Positions 1-8,834 of a stretch of DNA of 25,563 nt are shown piece by piece. The first letter of the stretch is position 1, and every line of letters starts with the position of its first letter. The notes under the pieces were generated by a model. The model worked only from the letters and a program-made list of their open reading frames with translations, did not search any database and had not been told where the DNA came from. The position numbers and the translations under genes are program-made. The DNA is from Mesotaenium endlicherianum (lineage: Eukaryota; Streptophyta; Zygnematophyceae; Zygnematales; Mesotaeniaceae), in the NCBI GenBank assembly GCA_009602735.1, contig WELA01003517.1, forward strand, positions 209,208-234,770, given 5' to 3'.

Positions 1-1
1 G

Positions 2-1360
2 TCTGCTGCCCAGTACTGTCAGATCAACTTCTTCCCCTGCTTGGGCAGGTGGGCTGGGGGAGCGAGCGCGGAGTCCAGTTGTCGCCATAACGGGGATCAC
101 ATTCCACACACCTGATCGTGGTTCTTTAGGAAGTGCCACTGCCTCTCGCTGGGTATCCTGAGTACCTGCTGCTGATGCTTCTCCTCTGCCTTGTTCTTCT
201 TCCTCATCCTCCTCATCCTCCTCCTCGGAGAGAGTAGGGGTCTCGTCCACTAAGTCGTCCTGCTCCCTAGTAGACATGGAGTAGTCTACCGACCTCCCTT
301 TCTTAGGGCGCGCTGGAGGTTGCTTGGCCTTCAGCCTACTGATATCTATCCGGCCTGCATTCTTTGCCCATTTGACAAAGGCATGCTTTCCCTTAGAGAA
401 GTAGTCTCTTCCCCTCCTCCTATGTTCCTTGGTCTCTGCATTCATATTGCTCAGGCATCCATTCAGCCTGGGGTCCCAAGGGGCAATGTGAGGTGGTAGG
501 ATGAGATAGCCGTCTAGGCCATAGTGGAAGTCATCCGGTTGGGCTCGGTCACACTCCTGCTTCTTATTTGTGACGGTCATCCACCTCCAGTCTGTTGGCT
601 GCTGGTAGTACTGGGGTCCGTGCTCAGCCTTCCTCAGTTTACACGGGAACCAGTGGGGAGAGAACATCTGCTGTCCTGCTTCCCTGGCCAAGTACTCCCA
701 GCTCCTTCTCTCAACTTCATTGTAAGCTGGCAGGAGTGTGAGGTAGAATACCGTATCCTTAAAGCTATCGGGCCGCATGCTCACCATCCGGATGAGTCTC
801 TGATCTCCCACTATTCCCGGTATGGGGACCGGCTTGTCCTCTGAATCATCTGCGAGATACCGGGCCTGCTCTGCTGTATAGCCCACCATCTTAGCATAAT
901 CTTCGTAAAGGACCACGCCGGTGTGTGTCTCGATGTACCTGTCCAGTGCTGTAGCTCCTTCCTTCTGTAGCAGTGTTGTCTGTTCCAGCCTGTTGATCTC
1001 CTGGGCTGCCAGCAATGCTTCCTTCAGGTTATCGAAGTTTTGGCCACCCACCACAGTATACCTGTAAGTGGCCAAGCTCTTCTGTCTGTCCGCTTCAATC
1101 TTTTTTCTTTTCTCCTCTTCTGCCGCTGCCGCTTCTTCTTGCTGTTTCTTCTGTCTCTCCTCCTCAGCCTTCCTGAGGTTTTCCGCTTCCTGATCCTTCT
1201 TCCTCTGTGCCTCTTCTGCCGCCTCTTGTTGTTTGCGGACCCTTTCTTGTTCTCTCCTGGTGAGGGACGTCGCCGCCAGCTCCTTCTGGTATTGCTCCAT
1301 TGTCCTCCTGGCTTCTTCTGCCTTGCGCTTTCTGTCCTCCTTTTGTGTGGTGGGCGCCAT
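2..1360 (-). CDS. ORF3 of element A (partial): coiled-coil protein of unknown function
   Basis: Open from ATG at 1360 to the window edge, 453 codons without a stop; the C-terminus is outside. An in-frame ATG also lies at 1369 but is separated from this one by a likely splice acceptor. Residues 1-95 are almost all K, E, R, Q and A, as in a long coiled coil. Residues from about 98 to 345 form a domain shared with the ORF3 at 12955: both contain EVERRSWE, PTDWRWMT, LPPHIA-WDPRL and SKGKHA. An acidic stretch follows near residues 383-395. There is no visible signal peptide or membrane segment, so it is not an obvious envelope protein. I do not recognise the family. Its place between pol and the 3' LTR suggests an accessory or structural retroelement protein. 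Confidence 0.8.
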   Translation of the reverse strand, partial: MAPTTQKEDRKRKAEEARRTMEQYQKELAATSLTRREQERVRKQQEAAEEAQRKKDQEAENLRKAEEERQKKQQEEAAAAEEEKRKKIEADRQKSLATYRYTVVGGQNFDNLKEALLAAQEINRLEQTTLLQKEGATALDRYIETHTGVVLYEDYAKMVGYTAEQARYLADDSEDKPVPIPGIVGDQRLIRMVSMRPDSFKDTVFYLTLLPAYNEVERRSWEYLAREAGQQMFSPHWFPCKLRKAEHGPQYYQQPTDWRWMTVTNKKQECDRAQPDDFHYGLDGYLILPPHIAPWDPRLNGCLSNMNAETKEHRRRGRDYFSKGKHAFVKWAKNAGRIDISRLKAKQPPARPKKGRSVDYSMSTREQDDLVDETPTLSEEEDEEDEEEEQGRGEASAAGTQDTQREAVALPKEPRSGVWNVIPVMATTGLRARSPSPPAQAGEEVDLTVLGSR

Positions 1361-1361
1361 C

Positions 1362-1391
1362 CTGCACATGTAACCAGGGCACAAGTTAGTA
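1362..1391 (-). promoter_or_regulatory. Candidate 3' splice site before ORF3 of element A
   Basis: On the minus strand a perfect branch-point motif TACTAAC (1391-1385) is followed, with 23 nt between motif and dinucleotide spacing, by a CAG acceptor ending at 1362. The ORF3 ATG starts one base later. The same arrangement occurs in element B, where surrounding sequence is otherwise diverged. Inference: ORF3 is translated from a spliced subgenomic RNA. The donor is not identified. Confidence 0.55.
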
Positions 1392-1627
1392 GGATATGGA
1401 CCTTTGTCATAGGGATTGCAGGAAGTATGTTAGTATTTAGTATAGTGGCTTCGCTGCTGTTTACCTTACAGGATGATTGCTAAAAGTTGACGTAGTTGCG
1501 ATGCGCTACACATAAACGTATGAGTGTGTTTTTATCGCTCTCGCTCACTAACTGTCATATATTTTCCCCTCCAACTTAAATGGAGACAGGACCGCCTGTC
1601 ACCTTCCCGTGTCAACTGAAATGACAG
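1392..1627 (-). other. pol-ORF3 spacer of element A with hairpin and internal polypurine-like tract
   Basis: This noncoding stretch begins right after the pol stop. It holds a 6-bp stem with a 4-nt loop (GACAGG/CCTGTC, 1585-1600) and then, on the minus strand, AAGTTGGAGGGG (about 1567-1578). The latter matches the tract that precedes the 3' LTR in element B. Homology with B persists to about TGACAGTTAGTGA (near 1540-1552), then stops abruptly until ORF3. Confidence 0.6.
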
Positions 1628-4600
1628 TTATGGAGGGACTCCAGCGGCCCGAAGGTGGAACCGTGTCAACGCCCCTTTGGCATTGGTCAAGTGGTCCTTA
1701 AACTCCCAAGTGTCCCCAGAGGCATCGTAACCCTTCCATCGAATGAGGTATTTCATGACATATTTAGACGATCGACGGACCGAGCGAGCGTCTAAAATCT
1801 CATCGACCTCATATTCCTCAGGGTCGCCGTCCCGGACAGCGGGGACCGGTCCCGGTTGGACAGGGAACCGACCTGTGAACAGTGTATCACCTTTGATGTA
1901 CGGTTCCAGGAAGGAGACATTAAAGACCGGGTGCCCCTTGTATTCAGCTGACATGTTCAGTTTGTAAGCATTCTGACCGACACGACGGACCACCGAATAT
2001 GGACCGACCCAGACAGGGCCAAGCTTTTTCTTGACCACACCAGGGAGGTACAGGTGCTGAGAATGCAGTTTGACTAAATCCCCCTTGGAAAATGTCAGTT
2101 CCCGACGGTGTTGATTAGCGTATTTTTGTTGGTTTTCTTGGGCCGTGTGCAAGTTTCGTTGGACTTCTGACAGGGTGTCAGCAAACTCCTGAGTTAACTG
2201 GAGGGAGACCGGGTTGTCAATCCCTTCAGGGTGAGTTAAAGATTCCCCTAGCACATCTAGAGGAGACTTAGGGACTCTACCCAGGCTGAGTTCAAAAGGA
2301 GTTTTGCCCGTTGACGCGTGCACCGCACTGTTGACCGCAAACTGAATTTGAGGCAACAGGTCATCCCAATTATCTTGTTTTTGGTTAATATATGCTCTCA
2401 GCACCTCCTGCAGAACTCGGTTAGTTCTTTCAGTCTGCCCATCAGTCTGAGGGTGGTTTGCTGTGCTGAGCAGCTGTTTGACTCCCATTAACCCCATTAA
2501 AGCTCTCCAGAACTTAGAGGTGAATTTTGAGTCTCTGTCTGAGATGATATTAGAAGGGAGCCCATGTTGGCATACTACATGGTTGTAAAACTGTCTCGCT
2601 GTTTCGAGTGCAGTCACTTTGACAGTTGTGGGGATAAAAATGACCATTTTTGTCAGTTTATCCACGACTACCAGTATTGAATCATGCCCGTTGGCAGTTC
2701 TTGGTAGTGAGACCACCCAGTCCATGGATATAGTTTCCCAGCGTCCCGCTGGGATGGGTAGCGGTTGCAAGAGACCTCCGGGTGGTGTGTGCCGAGACTT
2801 ATTTCTCTGACACTGGTCACAGGACTTGACATATTTCAAGACCTCCCGGGGTAACCCCTCCCAATGATAATGTTTTGCCAGTTTGCCAACAGTTTTGGCC
2901 TGCCCCAAATGTCCACCCAGGAGACTGTCATGAGCTTGACTCAGTAAGAGAGACCTTATTTCCAAATTATTAGGAATGACCAGCTTCAGCCTGCCTGAAG
3001 TGGTTTCAGTCACCCAGACCCCTCCCTTGAGCTTATACCCGAGTGCGGTAGCACGACACATACCAGTAGTGGGGCTGGGCTCAAATGTTGGGTCAGAAAG
3101 GTAGGCTTTCCTAAGTTGTTCAAGGAAGGACTTTTTCACCTTTAGTGAAGTGAGTGCACACAGGACTTTATCTACAGCATGCTGACTAAAGTTCCTTTCT
3201 TGCAAGTCAGGTCTTCTAGAGAGTGCATCAGCAGGATTCAACTTCCCTGGTTTGTAGTCGATCTGGACTTGGAACTGCTCCAGCATCTGGCTCCAGCGGT
3301 TCTCCCTCCTCGACAGCTTGGACTTCTTCTGAAAGTGGGTCAGAGCTAGATGATCTGTAATCACCTTAAAAGCTTTACCATGTAAGTATGCTCTCCACTG
3401 TTTGAGTACATGAATGATAGCTAGCAGCTCTTTATCATGCACTGAGTAATTAATCTCCGCTGGATTAAATTTCATAGACTCATACAACACAGGATGCCAC
3501 TCCTGCCGTACCTTACCATCCTTTGTGGTTTTGTCAGCAGGCTGCAACAAAATAGCACCCATGGCAAAATCAGAGGCATCAGTAACCACCTGCACCGGTT
3601 TGCTGGGGTCATACACGGCTAGCACTGGGGCAGAACAAAGGGCATCTTTAAGGGTCTGGAAGGCAGCCTGCTGCTCTTCCCCCCACACATACCCGATGTC
3701 TTTCTTAGTAAGGTCAGTCAGTTTACTGGCCTTTGTGGAATAATTCTCAATAAATCTCCTATAGTAGTTAGCCAACCCGAGGAAGGATCTAACTTCAGAG
3801 ACAGACTGTGGTACTGGCCAGTCCCTTATGGTCTGGACTTTCTTAGGATCCACACTGATGCCCTCTTTACTGACAACGTGGCCTAAGAATTCAATACTTT
3901 CCTTAAAGAAATCACACTTGCTCATTTTAGCATACAAGTGATTTTTCCGCAGAGTGTCCAGCACTTTCTTTAAGTGTTCAGTGTGCTGAGCTTCATCTTT
4001 AGAGAAAATTAAAATATCATCCAGGAAAACTTGCACAAACTTATCCAAATAAGGTCTGAAAATGTCATTCATAGCACCCATAAAGGTAGCAGGAGCATTA
4101 GTCAGTCCAAATGGCATCACGTTGAACTCATAGTGTCCATAACGTGTGCGGAAAGCAGTCTTGTGTTCATCCCCCTCAGCAATTCTGATTTGATGATAAC
4201 CACTCTTGAGATCTATCTTACTGAACACCTTAGCGCCAGACAGGGTATCAAGCAAGTCCTCGATTCTGGGTAAAGCATACTTGTTCTTTACTGTAATTCT
4301 GTTCAGGGCTCTGTAATCCACACACATCCGCATACTGCCATCCTTTTTCTTAACAAATAGGATAGGTGCGCCGTACGGTGATTTACTGGGAGAAATGTAA
4401 CCATTTTCCTCCAGCTCTGCAATCTGTGTTTTCAACTCCTCACTCTCCAAATAAGACAAGCCATACGTGCGTTGCCAGGGTGGCTGGCTACCAGGTAATA
4501 AATCAATCCTATGATCTACTTCCCGCTTAGGGGGTAGTCCTGGAGGCATATTAAACACATCCGTGTACTGAGCAACAATGTTTGCAGCAGTAGGGTGTTC

Positions 4601-5437
4601 CGGAGGGTGTACCTTTTTCTCAACCACTTCTTCAGGTTGAGGAGGTACCTCTCTTAGCAGCAGACAGAACATTCTGTCTTCCTTCTGGTTCCAGCTTTTG
4701 ACGAACTCCATTGCATTCAGCAACTTGCATCCTTCTGGAAGCCTCTTCTTTTCCTTCATTTGCCATCCACACAGGACAAGAGGAAGAGCACTGGTGGGTG
4801 CCAAGTCAGTCTGCCCATCACTGGCTCCTCTCACTTTAACTGTACCTCTGCTCCAACACACTTCAGCTTGATGTCTATTAAGCCAGGACCTGCCTAGCAC
4901 GAGATCATAAAAGCCAGTGTTGAGTACCTCAAATGTAAGCGTTTCAGTTAGAACTGCAATGCCAGAACCTAACTGGACCTCAATAGGCTTGGTTATAACT
5001 CCTCCCGGGATACTTGAGGCATCTCCAAGGAATATTTTTCTATTCCCTTGGGTGACAGTAGGCAGCCTTAGCCGCTTAACTAAGTCCTTGTGGATAAAAG
5101 TATGTGACGCCCCTCCGTCAACAAATGCCCTCACCTTCCTACCTGCAATCATGCAATGCAGTAGGATAGGGGGGACTGTCTTTTCCTGACTTTCGCATTG
5201 TTCTCCTGACGTAGCAAAGAAATGTTGGACATCAGGTGGAACAAGAGCATCCAGAGTGTGCACTCTCTGGACGTCTATATTGCTGATGGTCTCCTTTATC
5301 TGGTTGTCAGGCATGCATAGTGAATCCAGTTCAGCAGGACCCATAATACCTGCTACGAGGGCAGCTAGTGACGACTCACTATCTCTAGCATCCTCACAGT
5401 CAGTAGACTGGATTACTGACTGTTGCTGTCTTTTAAA
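1628..5437 (-). CDS. pol: Pol polyprotein of element A (PR-RT-RNase H-integrase-chromodomain), made by -1 frameshift
   Basis: The pol frame is open from 5458 to its stop at 1628 and overlaps the end of gag in the -1 frame; I start it at the slippery site. Numbering from the first Met at 5344 (1238 aa): protease with VDGGAS (Asp76); reverse transcriptase about 310-485 with VFLDD (Asp442-443) and MPFGL; RNase H with Asp589, Glu639 and Asp664; integrase zinc finger His805, His812, Cys842, Cys845; DDE core Asp875, Asp936, Glu972 with 35 residues between the last two; a GPY motif near 1113-1116; and a chromodomain about 1178-1232 ([20 protein letters not shown]). All key catalytic residues are present except that the protease has DGG instead of the usual DSG/DTG. 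It should copy the element RNA, integrate the cDNA and, through the chromodomain, target chromatin. Family assignment is certain; activity is inferred. Confidence 0.95.
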   Translation of the reverse strand, partial: FKRQQQSVIQSTDCEDARDSESSLAALVAGIMGPAELDSLCMPDNQIKETISNIDVQRVHTLDALVPPDVQHFFATSGEQCESQEKTVPPILLHCMIAGRKVRAFVDGGASHTFIHKDLVKRLRLPTVTQGNRKIFLGDASSIPGGVITKPIEVQLGSGIAVLTETLTFEVLNTGFYDLVLGRSWLNRHQAEVCWSRGTVKVRGASDGQTDLAPTSALPLVLCGWQMKEKKRLPEGCKLLNAMEFVKSWNQKEDRMFCLLLREVPPQPEEVVEKKVHPPEHPTAANIVAQYTDVFNMPPGLPPKREVDHRIDLLPGSQPPWQRTYGLSYLESEELKTQIAELEENGYISPSKSPYGAPILFVKKKDGSMRMCVDYRALNRITVKNKYALPRIEDLLDTLSGAKVFSKIDLKSGYHQIRIAEGDEHKTAFRTRYGHYEFNVMPFGLTNAPATFMGAMNDIFRPYLDKFVQVFLDDILIFSKDEAQHTEHLKKVLDTLRKNHLYAKMSKCDFFKESIEFLGHVVSKEGISVDPKKVQTIRDWPVPQSVSEVRSFLGLANYYRRFIENYSTKASKLTDLTKKDIGYVWGEEQQAAFQTLKDALCSAPVLAVYDPSKPVQVVTDASDFAMGAILLQPADKTTKDGKVRQEWHPVLYESMKFNPAEINYSVHDKELLAIIHVLKQWRAYLHGKAFKVITDHLALTHFQKKSKLSRRENRWSQMLEQFQVQIDYKPGKLNPADALSRRPDLQERNFSQHAVDKVLCALTSLKVKKSFLEQLRKAYLSDPTFEPSPTTGMCRATALGYKLKGGVWVTETTSGRLKLVIPNNLEIRSLLLSQAHDSLLGGHLGQAKTVGKLAKHYHWEGLPREVLKYVKSCDQCQRNKSRHTPPGGLLQPLPIPAGRWETISMDWVVSLPRTANGHDSILVVVDKLTKMVIFIPTTVKVTALETARQFYNHVVCQHGLPSNIISDRDSKFTSKFWRALMGLMGVKQLLSTANHPQTDGQTERTNRVLQEVLRAYINQKQDNWDDLLPQIQFAVNSAVHASTGKTPFELSLGRVPKSPLDVLGESLTHPEGIDNPVSLQLTQEFADTLSEVQRNLHTAQENQQKYANQHRRELTFSKGDLVKLHSQHLYLPGVVKKKLGPVWVGPYSVVRRVGQNAYKLNMSAEYKGHPVFNVSFLEPYIKGDTLFTGRFPVQPGPVPAVRDGDPEEYEVDEILDARSVRRSSKYVMKYLIRWKGYDASGDTWEFKDHLTNAKGALTRFHLRAAGVPP
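5396..5437 (-). promoter_or_regulatory. -1 programmed ribosomal frameshift signal between gag and pol (element A)
   Basis: On the minus strand the heptamer TTTAAAA (5437-5431) lies in gag as T-TTA-AAA, fitting the X-XXY-YYZ slippery rule exactly, 15 nt before the gag TAA codon (5415-5413). A 7-nt spacer (5430-5424) is followed by a perfect 10-bp stem, ACAGTCAGTA (5423-5414) with TACTGACTGT (5405-5396), and an 8-nt loop. The pol frame is the -1 frame and is open across this point. Element B conserves all parts. Confidence 0.85.
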
Positions 5438-6891
5438 GGCTGGTCTTTTCTCTCGACCTTAGGCAGGTGCTTGACCGGACACTGTTCTCTGTAGTGGCCT
5501 TTCTGCTGACAATGGTAGCAAGTAGATTTTGCTGAGGCTGGTCTCGGCTTAGTCCTACCACCACCCCTTCCATAGCCACCTCGAGAGGGACCACCTCTAC
5601 CTCTAGACTGAATAGCATTGTACTCATACTCATATTCATCACCCTGATTATCCTCAGCCTGGTCTCCTTCAACTGCATTGTAGGAACCGTGGGGCTTTTT
5701 GACAATCTTAGACACCAAAGCGTTACTCTGGCGCTTGTGATTGAACTGCTGCTGATCCCAGGCGTCAGCATCCTGGATCAAGTCAGCCAGTTTCTCATAC
5801 TTTTTCTCAGCAAAATGACCAGAGACCTCGGATTTCAAGCCATACCTGAAGTATGCTATCCTATACCGTTCTGGCAAATCAGGCTGCTTCATCATGTTCT
5901 CTTGGAACTTTTGAGCAAACTCAGCAACTGAAGTGGTCTGCTTCAGTGTCAGGGAGATCATCGCATAGATAGCTTTCTCCTGCTGGTTGATGACATCAAA
6001 CTTCTCATGCAACTTCTCGACAAACTCTACCCACGTAGGGTCACCGAGTTGCCGAGCCTTACGCTCTTCCTTCCAGTAAAGCCACCAGTCTGCGGCACTG
6101 CCTTTCAGTAGCGCACCGGTGTGCCTGACCTTCTCGTAATCTTGCAGTTCTGGGTAGTTCTCCAGCCACTGCTCAACATCCGCGAGAAACTTGATCAGGT
6201 AATATTTTCTGTTTCCCTCAGGATCATAGTCCTGGGGAGGTTTCGGCTTGGGCTTACTAGGCCCTCGGCCACCACCACTAGTGGTGTGAGACCCCAGTTG
6301 GTCTCTGTCCCGGAGTAGGGACATTATGATTCTTTTGTCCTCCTGCTGGGACTGATACATGGTCGCCATTTGCGACTGCATCTGAACGAACAATGCTCCC
6401 AAGTCTACATTTTGGGGTGGTAGATTAGCAAATGCAGCAGCAGCATTGGCATCTACTCGCTGAGTAGTGTCCTCAACAATCCCTCTTGCTCCTGCAGCAG
6501 CAATTCCTGCCGCATTCAGCCGGTCACGTATTTGACCTAGGGGTACATTGAGTTGTACGGCAGGAGGTGGGTTCAGAACATTGGCCCTTGATGCCATAAG
6601 TTCTTCAACAGTGCGCTCGTCAGCTGGCTGTCCTTCCCTCCTTTGTATATCTTCAGCGGCCTTTGCTACTTGTTCAGCTTCTAGTCTGGCTATCTCCTCC
6701 TCAGCTTGCTGAGCTGCGACTGAGGCAATAGCAGCTGCCTCATCTGCAGCCTCCCTAGCTGCAGTATCCGCTACTGCTTCCGAATAGGTACGGTTTCCCG
6801 CTACATGGCTTTCCGCCTGGTTTTCGACATTCTCGTTATCCTGGTTCTCCATGTCTCGGGAGTTGCTAGTTTGAGACCTTGTCCTTACCAT
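5413..6891 (-). CDS. gag: Gag capsid-nucleocapsid protein of element A
   Basis: A 492-aa ORF immediately after the primer-binding site. The N-terminal third is Ala/Glu/Gln-rich and probably helical (about 35-100). About residues 215-390 form the retrotransposon Gag (capsid) domain, with [23 protein letters not shown] and [12 protein letters not shown]. An acidic linker and an RGG-rich, basic RNA-binding stretch follow. A CCHC zinc knuckle closes the protein (Cys458, Cys461, His466, Cys471). Gag would assemble particles and package element RNA. The ATG at 6891 is the first after the primer site. The stop falls within the frameshift stem-loop, so most ribosomes make Gag and a fraction makes Gag-Pol. 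Confidence 0.94.
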   Translation of the reverse strand: MVRTRSQTSNSRDMENQDNENVENQAESHVAGNRTYSEAVADTAAREAADEAAAIASVAAQQAEEEIARLEAEQVAKAAEDIQRREGQPADERTVEELMASRANVLNPPPAVQLNVPLGQIRDRLNAAGIAAAGARGIVEDTTQRVDANAAAAFANLPPQNVDLGALFVQMQSQMATMYQSQQEDKRIIMSLLRDRDQLGSHTTSGGGRGPSKPKPKPPQDYDPEGNRKYYLIKFLADVEQWLENYPELQDYEKVRHTGALLKGSAADWWLYWKEERKARQLGDPTWVEFVEKLHEKFDVINQQEKAIYAMISLTLKQTTSVAEFAQKFQENMMKQPDLPERYRIAYFRYGLKSEVSGHFAEKKYEKLADLIQDADAWDQQQFNHKRQSNALVSKIVKKPHGSYNAVEGDQAEDNQGDEYEYEYNAIQSRGRGGPSRGGYGRGGGRTKPRPASAKSTCYHCQQKGHYREQCPVKHLPKVERKDQPLKDSNSQ

Positions 6892-6910
6892 ACAAAGAAG
6901 ACTGTGATAA

Positions 6911-6924
6911 CTGCTCCGATACCA
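6911..6924 (-). other. Primer-binding site of element A (initiator Met tRNA-like)
   Basis: The minus strand reads TGGTATCGGAGCAG one base after the LTR end at 6926. The usual tRNA-iMet complement in plant retrotransposons is TGGTATCAGAGC, so there is one mismatch (A to G) in 12 bases. Position and sequence fix the 5' LTR and the element's orientation. Confidence 0.8.
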
Positions 6925-6925
6925 C

Positions 6926-7645
6926 TGAAATGAATCGACTTACCAAATAGGCGATTAACAATTAATAAAGATCTTTATATCAGCAAGTAATCTTTATGGT
7001 ATTTCCGTTAACTAGTTAAACGGCAAAGGACAATACACTAGCAGGGAATAATACTCGTAAGTCAAATGCGAGTAATCTAGCATCAATGATGCAAATCAGT
7101 AAACTCATACATAAGCAAGGTTAGAAGACAGTGCGTATCAATGGCTTCTCGCCTTGGATTCAGATCTCTCTCAGTAAGCTGTACAAGAGAGTTGGCCTCG
7201 TTTCCGAATGCCGAACTCGAGAGCAATGCCTAGCATATGTACATGGAATGAGTTTACTGTTCAACGGTCAGTGCGATGGCACCGCCTACCCGGGAGTTAA
7301 CCACGTTGGTAGGACCTCGGTTAACCAAATCCACCGCCATCTCCCATCATCCCGAATAGCCATCCATCATGGGGATGTCATCTGGCCATTCATCTAGCAG
7401 GTGGTACTTAGATGCATATCAAGGCAGTTCGCTGCTACCGAGCACGGAAGTCAGCTGGCTGTCAAAGAATGTATCAGCAAGCTGACTTATATGGACTTTC
7501 AGCCTGCTGCTTTCGACTGAGTCAGCAAACTAATAATTATGTAAAGTCCAGCAGACTGACTATTAACTAAAGTTCAGCAGGCTGAACTTAATTAACTATT
7601 TTATTTAAATGAATATTATATCCACTAATATACTGATTCATTACA
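6926..7645 (-). repeat. 5' LTR of element A (720 bp)
   Basis: On the minus strand it begins TGTAATGAATC (7645-7635) and ends GATTCATTTCA (6936-6926), so the ends are TG...CA with a near-perfect 11-bp inverted repeat. It aligns along its length, in opposite orientation, with 14702-15422 at about 90% identity by eye, the U3 side being the more diverged. The U3 side (about 7455-7592) has several imperfect palindromes around TCAGC-TGCTGA. A TATAAA (6979-6974, minus) lies about 50 bp from the LTR end and could place the start site there. Confidence 0.92.
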
Positions 7646-8817
7646 CCAATGTTCTGAACTCACCTCCTGCTGTACAACTCAATGTACCCCTAGGTCAAAT
7701 ACGTGACCGGCTGAATGCGGCAGGATTTGCTACTGCAGGAGCCAGAGGGATTGTTGAGGACACTACTCAGCGAGTAGATGCCAATGCTGCTGCTGCATTT
7801 GCTAATCTACCACCCCAGAGTGTCGACTTGGGAGCATTGTTCGTTCAGATGCAGTCGCAAATGGCGACCATGTATCAGTCCCAGCAGGAGGACAAAAGAA
7901 TCATAATGTCCCTACTCCGGGACAGAGACCAACTGGGGTCTCACACCACTAGTGGTGGTGGCCGAGGGCCTAGTAAGCCCAAGCCGAAACCTCCCCAGGA
8001 CTATGATCCTGAGGGAAACAGAAAATATTACCTGATCAAGTTTCTCGCGGATGTTGAGCAGTGGCTGGAGAACTACCCAGAACTGCAAGATTACGAGAAG
8101 GTCAGGCACACCGGTGCGCTACTGAAAGGCAGTGCCGCAGACTGGTGGCTTTACTGGAAGGAAGAGCGTAAGGCTCGGCAACTCGGTGACCCTACGTGGG
8201 TAGAGTTTGTCGAGAAGTTGCATGAGAAGTTTGATGTCATCAACCAGCAGGAGAAAGCTATCTATGCGATGATCTCCCTGACACTGAAGCAGACCACTTC
8301 AGTTGCTGAGTTTGCTCAAAAGTTCCAAGAGAACATGATGAAGCAGCCTGATTTGCCAGAACGGTATAGGATAGCATACTTCAGGTATGGCTTGAAATCC
8401 GAGGTCTCTGGTCATTTTGCTGAGAAAAAGTATGAGAAACTGGCTGACTTGATCCAGGATGCTGACGCCTGGGATCAGCAGCAGTTCAATCACAAGCGCC
8501 AGAGTAACGCTTTGGTGTCTAAGATTGTCAAAAAGCCCCACGGTTCCTACAATGCAGTTGAAGGAGACCAGGCTGAGGATAATCAGGGTGATGAATATGA
8601 GTATGAGTACAATGCTATTCAGTCTAGAGGTAGAGGTGGTCCCTCTCGAGGTGGCTATGGAAGGGGTGGTGGTAGGACTAAGCCGAGACCAGCCTCAGCA
8701 AAATCTACTTGCTACCATTGTCAGCAGAAAGGCCACTACAGAGAACAGTGTCCAGTCAAGCACCTTCCCAAAGTCGACAGAAAAGACGAGCCTTTAAAAG
8801 ACAGCAACAGTCAGTAA
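7646..8817 (+). pseudogene. gag: Gag of element B, N-terminally truncated
   Basis: Starts in mid-gene at a codon matching about residue 109 of the intact gag of element A and continues open to TAA at 8815-8817. It keeps the capsid domain, the RGG-rich linker and the CCHC knuckle (CYHC...H...C). Differences from A are few, for example NVLNSPPAVQ for [10 protein letters not shown]. An ATG at 7609 in the neighbouring LTR happens to be in frame, so a chimeric ORF of 402 codons exists; its first 12 or so residues come from LTR sequence and are not gag. The missing part is probably displaced by the insertion of A. Confidence 0.88.
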
Positions 8818-8834
8818 TCCAGTCTATTGACTGT
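8793..8834 (+). promoter_or_regulatory. -1 frameshift signal of element B
   Basis: TTTAAAA (8793-8799), a 7-nt spacer (8800-8806), left arm ACAGTCAGTA (8807-8816), 8-nt loop, right arm TATTGACTGT (8825-8834). The one change from A turns a G-C pair into G-U, so the 10-bp stem is kept in RNA. The gag TAA is at 8815-8817. Confidence 0.82.

Larger units (their letters stand above)
1..7645 (-). mobile_element. Element A: Ty3/Gypsy chromodomain LTR retrotransposon, apparently intact, left end outside window
   Basis: Read on the minus strand the order is 5' LTR, primer-binding site, gag, pol with PR-RT-RNaseH-IN-chromodomain, then a third ORF. RT before integrase plus the C-terminal chromodomain places it with Ty3/Gypsy chromoviruses. 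gag and pol are both open with no stops or frameshifts, so the copy looks young and possibly functional. The 3' LTR lies beyond base 1 and cannot be checked. Its right edge (CATTACA at 7639-7645) joins the interior of gag of a second, plus-strand copy, which fits insertion of A into that copy. The extra ORF after the chromodomain is not part of the standard chromovirus layout. Confidence 0.93.

Noticed and set aside
2-1360. ORF3 as a retroviral-type envelope gene
   Set aside because: No signal peptide, membrane segment or glycoprotein-like cysteine pattern is visible in either copy.
1024-1410. Arg/Lys-rich minus-strand ORF over the start of ORF3
   Set aside because: It is a shifted frame of the ORF3 coiled-coil region. 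The ORF3 frame is supported by homology to element B; this one is not.
1040-1483. Plus-strand ORF rich in Leu and Phe
   Set aside because: It is the antisense of the Lys/Glu-rich start of ORF3 of element A, and its composition is explained by that.
6886-6893. ATG-GTAAGG at the gag start as a splice donor for ORF3
   Set aside because: The match to a donor is good, but joining it to the ORF3 acceptor would leave the gag ATG one base out of frame with ORF3, so the donor is left unassigned.
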